From contig NZ_CP102931.1 in the NCBI RefSeq assembly GCF_024734665.1, positions 1-64,000 of the forward strand: DNA of 64,000 nt, given 5' to 3'. This document shows positions 1 through 8,848 of the stretch, in pieces (position 1 is the first letter of the stretch; every line of letters begins with the position of its first letter). Source of the stretch: Variovorax paradoxus. GTDB taxonomy: Bacteria; Pseudomonadota; Gammaproteobacteria; Burkholderiales; Burkholderiaceae_C. The notes under the pieces are model-generated. The model made no database searches and was not told where the DNA came from. It saw only the letters and a program-made list of their open reading frames with translations. Position numbers and translations under genes: made by a program.

Positions 1-101
1 CCGATGAACTCCCGAGAATTTTCAATCGGACTGACACGCGGCACTGCCACGATGAACGGGTTGACTGCCTTTGATGTTCTTCGTTGTTCTTGGAGTGGAA
101 G

Positions 102-551
102 ATGGCCGCACGTTCAGCCCCTTGTCGCGCAGGTCGCCCCTCCGTTTTGCAACGCGGCTTCACCCTCATCGAACTGATGGTGGTGCTCGTCATCATCGGC
201 GTGCTCGCCGCGCTCATCGTGCCCAGCCTGATGGACCGGCCCGATCAGGCGCGCGCCACGGCGGCCCGGCAGGACGTGGCCGCGATCATGCAGGCGCTGA
301 AGCTCTACCGCCTCGACAACGGCGCCTATCCGAGCTCGACCCAGGGCCTGCGGGCGCTGGTGGAAAAACCCGCTACCGGCAAGGTGCCGGCCAACTGGCG
401 CACTTACCTGGAGCGCCTGCCGGCCGATCCGTGGGGCAACCCCTACCAGTACCTGAATCCGGGCACCAATGGCGAGATCGACGTGTTCTCCCTGGGCGCC
501 GATGGCGAGCCCGGCGGAGAGAAAGCCAACGCCGACATAGGCTCTTGGTAG
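102..551 (+). CDS. gspG: Type II secretion major pseudopilin GspG
   Basis: GspG is the major pseudopilin that polymerises into the periplasmic pseudopilus and pushes substrate through the secretin. The 149-residue product has a type IV prepilin leader ending Gly19, cleavage before Phe20 (GFTLIELMVV) and the conserved Glu at mature position 5. A hydrophobic helix follows, then the GspG-type C-terminal domain with DPWGNPYQY and a Ca-site-like DGEPGGE segment. I chose ATG 102 because GGAG lies 6 bases upstream; a TTG at 84 is in frame but lacks this. It is the first gene of the gspGKLMDEF run. Upstream bases 1-101 show no clear gene. Confidence is high because leader and C-terminal motifs agree. 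Confidence 0.95.
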   Translation: MAARSAPCRAGRPSVLQRGFTLIELMVVLVIIGVLAALIVPSLMDRPDQARATAARQDVAAIMQALKLYRLDNGAYPSSTQGLRALVEKPATGKVPANWRTYLERLPADPWGNPYQYLNPGTNGEIDVFSLGADGEPGGEKANADIGSW

Positions 552-604
552 CGCCGGTGGCTGCCGTGGGCGGATCGGTGCGAATCAGGACAGGCCGTGC
601 GCCG

Positions 605-1582
605 ATGGCGCACCAGCACGGCATGGCGGTGGTCAGCGCGCTGTTGATCGTCGCCGTGATCGCGGTGCTGGCCGCAAGCCTGCTGGGCAGGCAGTCGGCC
701 TTCATTCGCACCACGCAGGGCGACCAGCTCCGCGTGCAGGCGCGCTGGCTCCTGCGCGGGGAAATTGGCGAAGCGCAGCGCGTGCTGCGCGCCGATGCCC
801 TGCGGGAGCCGACCACGCGGCTCGATGGCTTGTGGACGCGGCCGTTCTCGCGGCCGGCCGCGGGCCAGGTGGCCGGCGATGGCGGCCTGCTGGTCAGCGA
901 AATCGCCGACGAGCAGGGCAAGTTCAACCTGCGCAACCTGGTGGACAACGCGGGCATCGACCCCGTGGAGGCGGAGGTGTTCACCCGGCTCTGCGCGCTG
1001 GTGGGCATGCCCCCGCCGCAGGCCCAGGCCGTCATGCGCCGCGTCATCCTCAGCCTCGGCGATGCGCAGCAGCTGGCTTCAGGCGTCGTGCCCGACGAGG
1101 TCCGCGAGCAGTCCGCGCAGCTGGCCACCAGCCTGGGCCTGCCGCCGGAACTGCCGCGCACCGCGCAGGCGCCGCGGCTGCGCGCGCTGGAAGATCTGCT
1201 CGCCGTGCCCGGCGTGGATGCGGCCCTGCTCGCCAGGCTGGCGCCCTTCGTGACCGTGCTGCCCGAGCGGACGTGGATCAACGCGAACACAGCGCGCGCG
1301 GAACTGGTGGCCGCGGGCGTGCCCGGGCTTTCGCTCGACCGCGCGCGGGCCTTGCTGGTCGCGCGAGACAAGGGCCAGTGGTTCATCAACAACGGCGACT
1401 TCGTCAACCGCGTGCAACTGCCCGGGCTCGATGCAGTCGACGTGCGCATGGGCGTGGTCAGCAACTGGTTTCGTGTTGCCAGCGTGCTGGGCACCGGGCG
1501 CACGCAGTTCGTGCAGGTGGCCCTGCTGCATGACGACAAGGCCTCCCTGCCGCGCGTGATGTGGATGCGGGAGGGCGTATGA
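605..1582 (+). CDS. gspK: Type II secretion minor pseudopilin GspK
   Basis: GspK is the large minor pseudopilin that caps the pseudopilus tip with GspI and GspJ. The product (325 residues from ATG 605) begins with a short prepilin leader ending Gly6, then a hydrophobic helix (MAVVSALLIVAVIAVLAASL). It lacks Glu at +5, which is the family norm for GspK. A long periplasmic domain contains helix-hairpin-helix-like segments (ALEDLLAVPGVD; TWINANTARAELVAAGVPG). A GTG at 578 is an alternative start. The stop overlaps the gspL start by 4 bases (ATGA). In most T2SS operons gspH, I and J sit between gspG and gspK; here they are about 27 kb away on the same strand. Confidence 0.92.
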   Translation: MAHQHGMAVVSALLIVAVIAVLAASLLGRQSAFIRTTQGDQLRVQARWLLRGEIGEAQRVLRADALREPTTRLDGLWTRPFSRPAAGQVAGDGGLLVSEIADEQGKFNLRNLVDNAGIDPVEAEVFTRLCALVGMPPPQAQAVMRRVILSLGDAQQLASGVVPDEVREQSAQLATSLGLPPELPRTAQAPRLRALEDLLAVPGVDAALLARLAPFVTVLPERTWINANTARAELVAAGVPGLSLDRARALLVARDKGQWFINNGDFVNRVQLPGLDAVDVRMGVVSNWFRVASVLGTGRTQFVQVALLHDDKASLPRVMWMREGV

Positions 1583-2790
1583 AGGTCGATCTGCTGCGCC
1601 TGCAGTTGCCGCCCTGGCCGGGCGATGGGGCTTCGCACGTCGAGGTGCGCTGCGGCTGGCGCGCACCCGACGGAAAGTGGCACGACGGCGGCACGCGCGC
1701 GCTGGATGCCGTGGCCCGCGAGTTCCAGCCGAAACGGCTGGAAGCCTGCCTGCATCCCGGCGACGTGCCGATGGCCAGCTTTGCCTTGCCGCCGCTGTCG
1801 GGCCGGCGCCTGCGCGCGGCCGTGCTCGGCGCCATCGAGCCCTGCGCCCTGCAGCCACTGGACACGCTGGTGACGGGCTTCGGCCCGCGCGCGCCCGATG
1901 GCAGCGTGCCCGCGGCATGGATCGGCCAGCCTGCGATGCACGGTTGGCTGGACCTGTTGCGCCGGCATGGCCTGGCGGTGCGCGAACTGCAGCTTCCTGC
2001 TGCCTTCCTGTCGTGCCCGGCCGAAGGCTGGACGGCCTGCCGTGTCGACCGCTGGCTGGTCGTGCGCAACGGGCGCAGCCAGGGCTTCGCGCAATGGCTG
2101 CCGGAAGGCACGGACTGCGGGGCCGGTCTCGCGACGTGCGCAGGCAACGATGCGGCGCTGCCGCCCGTGCAATGGGCCGGCGATGACGATGAAGGCGACG
2201 CCTCGGCGCGCTGGTCGGGCGAGGGCTGGGGCTGGTCCTTGCAGGCGGGCGAATCGGCCGCCGGCAGTGCCGTTGTCGGCGCTGCGCTGGTACGGCCTGT
2301 CGTCGGCTGGGCAGTCATCGCCATCGCCGTGTGGCTGACGGGGCTGAACGTTTACGCAGCCCGGCTGGCGACACAGGGCCAGGCGCTGAAGCGGCAGATG
2401 GCCGCGCGGGTCAAGGCCGCCTTTCCCGACGTGCCGGTGGTCGTCAACCCCTTGCAGCAGGCGCGCCAGCAACTGGAGGCGCGCGCGGCGGGTGCACCGC
2501 AGGCCGCGGCCAGCGGCGACTACGCCGGGCTCTCGCGCGCGGCTGCAAGCTGGCTGGCGCAGGCCCCGGCCGGGCAGGTTCAGGGGCTGCGCTACACGGC
2601 GGGAGAACTGCGCATCCGCTGGCGCGACGGCGCGGCGCCGAATGCCGAGGCGTTGCTGGCGCTGCAGACGCAGGCCAAGGAGCAGGGCCTGGTCGTTGCG
2701 AGCGATGCGGGTGCGTTGCGCATGACGGCGGCGCTGGCAAGCAGCGAGCCGGCCGCACCATCGGCCCCTCGCCAGAAGGACGCGCGGTGA
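1579..2790 (+). CDS. gspL: Type II secretion inner-membrane platform protein GspL
   Basis: GspL links the GspE ATPase to the inner-membrane platform. The 403-residue product has a cytoplasmic actin-like N-terminal part, a single membrane segment near residues 238-258 (VGWAVIAIAVWLTGLNVYAA) and a small periplasmic C-terminal domain with a ferredoxin-like pattern. The sequence diverges from textbook GspL, so position and topology carry much of the call. ATG 1579 overlaps the gspK stop, and the gene ends in GTGA overlapping gspM, implying translational coupling throughout the operon. Confidence 0.85.
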   Translation: MKVDLLRLQLPPWPGDGASHVEVRCGWRAPDGKWHDGGTRALDAVAREFQPKRLEACLHPGDVPMASFALPPLSGRRLRAAVLGAIEPCALQPLDTLVTGFGPRAPDGSVPAAWIGQPAMHGWLDLLRRHGLAVRELQLPAAFLSCPAEGWTACRVDRWLVVRNGRSQGFAQWLPEGTDCGAGLATCAGNDAALPPVQWAGDDDEGDASARWSGEGWGWSLQAGESAAGSAVVGAALVRPVVGWAVIAIAVWLTGLNVYAARLATQGQALKRQMAARVKAAFPDVPVVVNPLQQARQQLEARAAGAPQAAASGDYAGLSRAAASWLAQAPAGQVQGLRYTAGELRIRWRDGAAPNAEALLALQTQAKEQGLVVASDAGALRMTAALASSEPAAPSAPRQKDAR

Positions 2791-3374
2791 CCCTTCTCGA
2801 TCACCTGCGCCCGCTGCAGCAATCGATGCGCGAAGGCATGGCCCGGTGGCGCGCGCTGTCCGCACGCGATCGTCTGGCCGTGGGCATCGCCGCGCTCCTG
2901 GTGACGCTGGCCTTCCTGTGGCTGGTGCTGACGCGGCCGGCGCTCGATACCGTCGCCCGCTGGCAGCAGGAGCTGCCGAAGATGCGGGCCCAGTCGACCG
3001 AGCTCGACAGGCTGCTGGCAGGCGTTCCCGCCGCGCGCGGTGGCGGAGCTGGCCCGAGCGAATCGCCGCAGGCCGGACTCGACCGTGCGGGCATGCAGGG
3101 GCTCTACCGGATCCAGGTCGTGGTGGCCGATGCACCGGCGAGTGCCGGCAGCACACCGCCCGTGAAAGCATGGCGCATCGAGTTCGCGGAGCCCGCACCT
3201 GCGGACAAGGTTTTCTCGTGGTTGCTGGCGGTATCCGCCCGCAGCGACATCGAAGTGACCGGCGCTGTCCTCGATCGCGCGGACAGCGCCGCAGAAGCCG
3301 CCCCGGGCCCGCAAGGGCTGGTGCGCGGCGTGGTGGACCTGCAGTCCACCCAACTCTACAAGGATGGCCCGTGA
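2787..3374 (+). CDS. gspM: Type II secretion platform protein GspM
   Basis: GspM is the small bitopic partner of GspL. The product (195 residues) has a short cytoplasmic N-terminus, a membrane helix around residues 32-50 (LAVGIAALLVTLAFLWLVL), then a coiled periplasmic stretch and a ferredoxin-like domain ending in VRGVVDLQSTQLYK. The start is GTG 2787, overlapping the gspL stop, with AGAAGGA 6 bases upstream. The downstream GTGA is not taken as the gspD start because a better-placed ATG follows. Assignment rests on topology, size and the L-M-D order. Confidence 0.85.
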   Translation: MTLLDHLRPLQQSMREGMARWRALSARDRLAVGIAALLVTLAFLWLVLTRPALDTVARWQQELPKMRAQSTELDRLLAGVPAARGGGAGPSESPQAGLDRAGMQGLYRIQVVVADAPASAGSTPPVKAWRIEFAEPAPADKVFSWLLAVSARSDIEVTGAVLDRADSAAEAAPGPQGLVRGVVDLQSTQLYKDGP

Positions 3375-3397
3375 CTCGAGAGCTAAAGGGCGCAGCG

Positions 3398-5956
3398 ATG
3401 CGCCGATGGACCGTGGCGTGCTGCATCGGGCTGTGCAGCTTCGCAGCAGGCGCTGCGCCGCCCGCGGGCCGCGCGGCGGCAACGCCGCAGGCCGCCAGCG
3501 CCGGCAAGGACGAGAAGGTGGTCCTGAACTTCGTCGATGCGGACATCACGTCCGTGGTCTCGGCCCTGGCCCGTTTCCTGGGCCGCACCTTCCTCTTCGA
3601 TCCGCGCGTCAAGGGGCAGGTCACGCTCGTGTCGGAAGGCGAGGTGTCCTCGGCCACGGCCTACAACATGCTGTCGTCGGCGTTGCGCATGCGCGGCTTC
3701 GTGATCGTCGACGTGGGCGAGGTGAGCCGCGTCGTGCCCGCGGCCGACGCAAAGCTGCAAGGCGGCTCGGTCAATACGCGCAACCCCGGCGGCGGCATGG
3801 CGACGCGCACCTTCCGCCTCAACTACGAGAACGCCGAAGCGATGGTGCCGGTGCTCAAGCCGCTGATCGCGGCCGAGAACACCATCACGGCCTATCCGGC
3901 CAACAACACGCTGGTGGTGACCGATCACATCGAGAACCTCGAGCGCCTCGCCCGCATCATCGAAAGCATCGACACCCCGACCTCGCTCGACTCCGAGGTC
4001 GTCAAGCTGCGCAACGGCGTGGCCGTGGACATCGCCGCGCTCGCCACCGAACTGCTCGAAGGCAGCGGCGAGAAGGGCAAGCGCGACATCGTGGTGCTGG
4101 CCGATCCGCGCTCCAACAGCATCATCATCCGTTCGAGCAGCCCGGGGCGCACCTCGCTCGCGCGAGAGCTGATCGCCAAGCTAGAAAGCGCGCAGAGCGA
4201 CCCGGGCAATCTCTACGTGGTCTACCTGCGCAATGCACAGGCGGTACGCCTGGCGGGGGTGCTGCGCGGGCTGCTGACGGGCGAATCGCCGGACGCATCG
4301 GCCACCGGCAGTGGTTCGGTGCGCGCGGCCCTGGGCGCAGGCGGCATGCTCGGTGGCGCGGGAAACGCGAACAACGGAAGCGGCGGCACGGCGAACAGCA
4401 CGGCCAACCGCAGCACCGGCACGGGCGGCACGACAGGCGCCACCGGCAGCGCAACTGCCACTGGTGGCCTGCGCGGTACCGGCACGACAGGCGCAGCGGG
4501 CGGCAGCAGTTCCACCGCCTTCTCGGCGGGCGGCGTCACGGTGCAGGCCGACGCCACCACCAACACGCTGATCATTGCCGCACCGGAGCCGATGTACCGC
4601 AGCCTTCGCCGCGTGATCGACATGCTCGACCAGCGGCGCGCGCAGGTGCTGGTCGAAAGCCTGATCGTCGAGGTGACCGAGCGCGACGCCTCCGAGCTGG
4701 GCATCCAGTGGATGGCGGGCGGCAGCAACGGGCGGGTGCAGGCCGGCACCAACTTCGGTTCGGCCGTGCTCAATGCGAACGCACAGAACACCATCGACGC
4801 GATGCCCCGGGGCCTGAACATCGGCTTCGTCGACGGCACCGTCAAGCTGCCGGGCGTGGGCGAAGTGCTCAACCTCAAGATGCTCGCGCGCGCGTTGCAG
4901 AACAAGGACGGCGCCAACATCCTCTCCACGCCCAACATCCTGACACTGGACAACGAGCCGGCCTCCATCATCGTTGGCAAGACCGTGCCCTTCGTGAGCG
5001 GGCAGTACATCACCAACGGCAACAGCAGCACCAACCCCTTCCAGACCATCCAGCGCGAGGACATCGGCCTGAAGCTCAACATCCGCCCGCAGATTTCCGA
5101 GGGCGGCACGGTCAAGCTCGACATCTACCAGGAGGTTTCCAGCATCGACGAGCAGACCTCGGGTGCGGCCGGCATCGTTACCAACAAGCGGGCGCTCGAC
5201 ACCAGCATCCTGGTCGACGACGGGCAGATCATGGTGCTCGGCGGGCTGATGGAGGACAGTGTGTCCAACGGCACCGAGTCCGTGCCCGGTCTCGGCTCGC
5301 TGCCGGTGGTTGGCAACCTGTTTCGCTACGACAAGCGCCAGCGGGTCAAGACCAACCTGATGGTGTTTCTGCGGCCCTACGTAATCCGCGACGCGAACGC
5401 GAGCCGCGGCCTCACGCTCGACCGCTACAACTTCATGCGCATGCAGCAAGGGCGTGTCCGGCCCGTGGCGCACGGCCTGTTGCCCGACGTGGGCGGGCCC
5501 GCATTGCCTCCTTCGGGCATTCCCACCGTGGGCCGCGCGCCTGAGGTCGACCTGCGCCCGCAGAACTGGGACCGCACGCGCGAGCAGCCGCCGCCGCCCA
5601 CCGCCTCGGCCAGCGCGGTGCGCCAGTCGCCGGCCGAGCTGGCGCCGCCGCCGCCCGTGCTGCGCTCGCAGCTGCCGGCAGGCGTGACGCTGGATTCAGA
5701 CCCCGCCACGCTCTACGGCGGTGCCAACGACAAGGTCACCGTGGTGCAGATCGCCGACGTGAAGGCCGAGCAGGATGCGGTGAGCATCGTCAAGCGGGTA
5801 CGCATCAGCGGCATCGGGGCCTACATCGTGGGCGGACCGGGCGGGGAGGGCAACCTGGTGCGAGCCGACATCGCACGCGATCCGCAGGCGGTGGACAACG
5901 CCATCACCGTGCTGCGCGAGCTGGGCTACCGGCCGGAGCTGGTGGGGTCGCCTTGA
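3398..5956 (+). CDS. gspD: Type II secretion secretin GspD with SPOR-like C-terminal domain
   Basis: GspD forms the outer-membrane secretin channel. The 852-residue product has a signal peptide ending near AGA-APPAG, an N0 domain (VVLNFVDADITSVVSALARF), N1-N3 repeats, and a Gly/Thr/Ser-rich insertion at about residues 300-377. The secretin core includes VPGLGSLPVVGNLFRYDKR near residue 630. After a Pro-rich linker, residues about 778-850 (KVTVVQIADVK...AYIVGG...VRADI...VLRELGY) look like a SPOR peptidoglycan-binding domain, where a pilotin-binding S domain would be expected. Start ATG 3398 is preceded by AAAGGG at 7 bases. It sits within the gspGKLMDEF operon. The secretin call is secure; the SPOR call is by eye. 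Confidence 0.95.
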   Translation: MRRWTVACCIGLCSFAAGAAPPAGRAAATPQAASAGKDEKVVLNFVDADITSVVSALARFLGRTFLFDPRVKGQVTLVSEGEVSSATAYNMLSSALRMRGFVIVDVGEVSRVVPAADAKLQGGSVNTRNPGGGMATRTFRLNYENAEAMVPVLKPLIAAENTITAYPANNTLVVTDHIENLERLARIIESIDTPTSLDSEVVKLRNGVAVDIAALATELLEGSGEKGKRDIVVLADPRSNSIIIRSSSPGRTSLARELIAKLESAQSDPGNLYVVYLRNAQAVRLAGVLRGLLTGESPDASATGSGSVRAALGAGGMLGGAGNANNGSGGTANSTANRSTGTGGTTGATGSATATGGLRGTGTTGAAGGSSSTAFSAGGVTVQADATTNTLIIAAPEPMYRSLRRVIDMLDQRRAQVLVESLIVEVTERDASELGIQWMAGGSNGRVQAGTNFGSAVLNANAQNTIDAMPRGLNIGFVDGTVKLPGVGEVLNLKMLARALQNKDGANILSTPNILTLDNEPASIIVGKTVPFVSGQYITNGNSSTNPFQTIQREDIGLKLNIRPQISEGGTVKLDIYQEVSSIDEQTSGAAGIVTNKRALDTSILVDDGQIMVLGGLMEDSVSNGTESVPGLGSLPVVGNLFRYDKRQRVKTNLMVFLRPYVIRDANASRGLTLDRYNFMRMQQGRVRPVAHGLLPDVGGPALPPSGIPTVGRAPEVDLRPQNWDRTREQPPPPTASASAVRQSPAELAPPPPVLRSQLPAGVTLDSDPATLYGGANDKVTVVQIADVKAEQDAVSIVKRVRISGIGAYIVGGPGGEGNLVRADIARDPQAVDNAITVLRELGYRPELVGSP

Positions 5957-7410
5957 ACGCCGTCACCACGCACGCCGCGCTGCCGCATGCCTGGGCCCGC
6001 AGCCAGCGCATCGTTGTGCAGGCCGAGAGTGGGAGTGAGGGCGGAGGCGCCGTGTGCATCGTCGTGTGCCCGCGCACGCCGGGCTGGGCCGTGGCCGAAG
6101 CCCGCCGCCTGCTGGGCGAACTGCCGCTGCAGCAGGTCGGCGAGGCCGAGATGGACGCGCTGCTGGCCAGCAGCTATGCCGACACCGGCGACGCCGCCTC
6201 GGTGGTCGGCGCGGTGGAGCAGCAGGTCGATCTCGACCGCCTGATGCAGGACATTCCCGCCATCACCGACCTGCTCGATGCGCAGGACGATGCGCCGGTC
6301 ATCCGCATGATCAACGCCCTGCTCACGCAGGCCGCACGCGACGGTGCCAGCGACGTGCATCTCGAATCCTTCGAGACCCATTCGGTGGTGCGCTTTCGCG
6401 TCGACGGCACGCTGCGCGACGTGGTGGCGCCGCGCAAGGCGCTGCACGCGGCGCTGATCTCGCGCATCAAGATCATGTCGCAGCTCGACATTGCCGAAAA
6501 GCGGCTGCCGCAGGACGGGCGCATCACGCTGCGGGTGGGCGGCCGGCCGATCGACGTGCGCGTGTCCACCGTGCCCACCGCGCACGGCGAGCGCGCGGTG
6601 CTGCGCCTGCTCGAAAAAGACGCCGGGCGCCTGCAGCTCGAACGCCTGGGTATGGCGAGCGACACGCTGGCCGAGCTCACGAGGCTGGTGCGCCAGCCGC
6701 ACGGCATCGTGCTGGTCACGGGCCCCACCGGCAGCGGCAAGACCACCACGCTGTATGCGGCGCTCGGCCAGCTCGACCTGAGCACGAGCAACATCCTCAC
6801 GGTGGAAGATCCGGTGGAGTACGACCTGCCCGGCATCGGCCAGATCCCGGTGCACGCCAAGATCGGCATGACCTTTGGCGCGGCATTGCGCGCGGCGCTG
6901 CGGCAAGACCCGGACAACATCATGATCGGCGAGATCCGCGACCTCGAGACCGCGCAGATCGCGGTGCAGTCTTCGCTCACCGGCCATGGCGTGCTGGCCT
7001 CGCTGCACACCAACGACGCGGTCTCCGCCGTCACGCGTATGAGCGACATGGGCATCGAGCCTTTTCTGTTGTCGTCTTCGCTGCTGGGCGTGCTGGCGCA
7101 GCGGCTGGTGCGCCGCCTCTGCCCCGCGTGCAAGGTGCCGCGGCCACAGCCCGATGGCAGCGTCGTCTACGCGCCGGTGGGCTGTCCTGCCTGCGGCAAC
7201 TCCGGCTTCAAGGGCCGCACCGGCATTCACGAGCTGTTCGTGGTGCACGACGACATCCGGCGCCTGATCCACGAAGGCGGCGACGAGCAGGCCATGCGTG
7301 CGGCGGCGGTGAGGCACGGCATGCGCTCCATGCGCGAGGACGGCCAGCGCTGGGTGCGCGAGGGCGTGACCACCGCCGAGGAGATCATGCGCGTGACGCG
7401 CGACGCATAG
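5953..7410 (+). CDS. gspE: Type II secretion ATPase GspE
   Basis: GspE is the hexameric cytoplasmic ATPase that powers pseudopilus assembly. The 485-residue product shows Walker A GPTGSGKTTTLY at about residue 257, an Asp box and Walker B region (NIMIGEIRDLETAQ) near 322, the His box (HGVLASLHTND), and a tetracysteine zinc domain (CPAC...CPAC) around residues 390-418. All catalytic features are intact. The start is a TTG overlapping the gspD stop (TTGA), which is unusual but matches the chain of 4-base overlaps; no in-frame ATG lies nearby. The protein should dock on GspL and GspF. Confidence 0.95.
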   Translation: MNAVTTHAALPHAWARSQRIVVQAESGSEGGGAVCIVVCPRTPGWAVAEARRLLGELPLQQVGEAEMDALLASSYADTGDAASVVGAVEQQVDLDRLMQDIPAITDLLDAQDDAPVIRMINALLTQAARDGASDVHLESFETHSVVRFRVDGTLRDVVAPRKALHAALISRIKIMSQLDIAEKRLPQDGRITLRVGGRPIDVRVSTVPTAHGERAVLRLLEKDAGRLQLERLGMASDTLAELTRLVRQPHGIVLVTGPTGSGKTTTLYAALGQLDLSTSNILTVEDPVEYDLPGIGQIPVHAKIGMTFGAALRAALRQDPDNIMIGEIRDLETAQIAVQSSLTGHGVLASLHTNDAVSAVTRMSDMGIEPFLLSSSLLGVLAQRLVRRLCPACKVPRPQPDGSVVYAPVGCPACGNSGFKGRTGIHELFVVHDDIRRLIHEGGDEQAMRAAAVRHGMRSMREDGQRWVREGVTTAEEIMRVTRDA

Positions 7411-7420
7411 GAGGCGCGAA

Positions 7421-8626
7421 ATGGCACGCTTCGAGTTCGAGGCCGCGAGCGGCAACGGTGACATCCAGCGCGGCACCACCGAGGGCGAATCCGCGCGCGC
7501 GGTGCGGGCGCAACTGCGCGAGCGCGGGCTCACGCCGCTCGACATCCACGAAGCAGCCGGCAGCGGCGGCGCGCTGGCCTGGCTCCAGCCCAGGCTGGGC
7601 GCGGCCGACTTGTGCTGGGCCACGCGCGAACTCGCGAGCCTGCTGGGCGCGCGGCTCACGCTGGAGGCCGCGCTGGTCGCCACCATCGAGCAGGCCGAAC
7701 GCAAGCACGTGGGCGATGCGCTGAGCGCGGTGTGCGACGGCGTGCGTGCCGGCATGCGGCTGGCCGATGCGCTGGGCGAACGGCCGCGCGACTTTCCGCA
7801 GATCTACCGCGCACTGGTCAGCGCGGGCGAAGACTCGGGCGATCTCGCGCGCGTGATGGAGCGGCTGGCCGACTACCTGGAAAACCGCGACAGCCTGCGC
7901 AGCAAGGTGCTCACGGCCTTCATCTATCCAGCCATCGTCGGCTTCGTGTCGCTGTGCATCGTGGTGTTCCTGCTGGGCTATGTGGTGCCGCAGGTCATCG
8001 GCGCCTTCGCGCAGGCGCGCCAGGAACTGCCCGCGATCACGCGGGCCATGCTGGCCGCGAGTGCTTTCGTTCGTGAATGGGGCTGGCTCACTGCTGGCAT
8101 GACGGCGGGTGCTTGGGCATTGGGCCGTGCCTCGCTGCGCGACGAGGCCCGGCGGCTGCGCTGGCATGGGCTGGTGTTGCGCATGCCGCTGGTGGGCCGC
8201 TATGCGCTGGGCGTGGACACCGCGCGCTTCGCGTCCACGCTGTCGATCCTGATGGATGCAGGCGTGCCCCTGCTGCGTGCGCTCGAGGCCGCGCGGCAGA
8301 CGCTGGGCAACGAATGGATCAGGCGCTGCGTGCTCGAAGCCACGGGCCGCGTGAAGGAGGGCACGCCGCTCGCCGCGGCGCTGAAAGCGCAGAAGATTTT
8401 TCCGTCGAACCTCGTGCATCTGGTGGCCAGCGGCGAGAAGACGGGCGCGCTGGCGGCCATGTTCGAGCGTGCGGCGCAGAACCTCTCCCGAGATCTGGAG
8501 CGTCGCGCCATGCGGCTGACCACGATGCTCGAGCCGCTGATGATCGTCGGCATGGGAGGCGTGGTGATGGTGATCGTGCTCGCCGTGCTGATGCCGATCA
8601 TGGAGATCAACCAGATGGTCCGCTGA
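7421..8626 (+). CDS. gspF: Type II secretion platform protein GspF
   Basis: GspF is the polytopic core of the inner-membrane platform. The 401-residue product has the usual two T2SSF repeats, a membrane segment near residues 165-190 (AFIYPAIVGFVSLCIVVFLL), another pair in the middle, and a C-terminal hydrophobic helix (GGVVMVIVLAVLMPIMEIN). GGAGG sits 6 bases before ATG 7421. It is the last gene of the operon and is followed at once by a strong intrinsic terminator, separating it from the phosphate-binding protein. Confidence 0.95.
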   Translation: MARFEFEAASGNGDIQRGTTEGESARAVRAQLRERGLTPLDIHEAAGSGGALAWLQPRLGAADLCWATRELASLLGARLTLEAALVATIEQAERKHVGDALSAVCDGVRAGMRLADALGERPRDFPQIYRALVSAGEDSGDLARVMERLADYLENRDSLRSKVLTAFIYPAIVGFVSLCIVVFLLGYVVPQVIGAFAQARQELPAITRAMLAASAFVREWGWLTAGMTAGAWALGRASLRDEARRLRWHGLVLRMPLVGRYALGVDTARFASTLSILMDAGVPLLRALEAARQTLGNEWIRRCVLEATGRVKEGTPLAAALKAQKIFPSNLVHLVASGEKTGALAAMFERAAQNLSRDLERRAMRLTTMLEPLMIVGMGGVVMVIVLAVLMPIMEINQMVR

Positions 8627-8632
8627 ACAAAG

Positions 8633-8679
8633 CTCCCGAACATCGCGCGCAAAAAGCGCGGCGTGTTCGGGAGTTTTTG
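8633..8679 (+). terminator. Intrinsic terminator after gspF
   Basis: Arms CTCCCGAACA (8633-8642) and TGTTCGGGAG (8664-8673) form a 10-bp stem, extended inward by GCGC-rich pairing, and are followed by TTTTTGT. The gspGKLMDEF transcript probably ends here. Confidence 0.8.
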
Positions 8680-8848
8680 TGGCCGAGTTCCCGAGCTTTT
8701 TTCCGCCTGCTGTCACTCGCGAAAAGCAAGATCAAAAGCGTCGCCACAGAGGCGGCACAGGTAGCGAAGAGGCAGGAAGGTTCGATCGACAGACCACCCT
8801 GTCTCTGGCAGCTCAATTCTTTTTTGGTCAATGCAAAGGAGTTTCCCA

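Noticed and set aside
31..50. CTGACAC...CTGCCAC as a Pho box before gspG
   Set aside because: Half-sites are 13 bp apart instead of 11 and both deviate from consensus.
373..3657. Minus-strand open frame of 1094 codons opposite gspG-gspD
   Set aside because: It lies opposite genes with clear protein motifs; its translation is Arg/Pro/Ala-rich with no domain. It is an artefact of high GC third positions.
8702..8830. Pho box before the PstS-like gene (CTGTCAC at 8710, CTGTCTC at 8802)
   Set aside because: Neither has a second half-site at 11 bp spacing, so the evidence is too weak to annotate.
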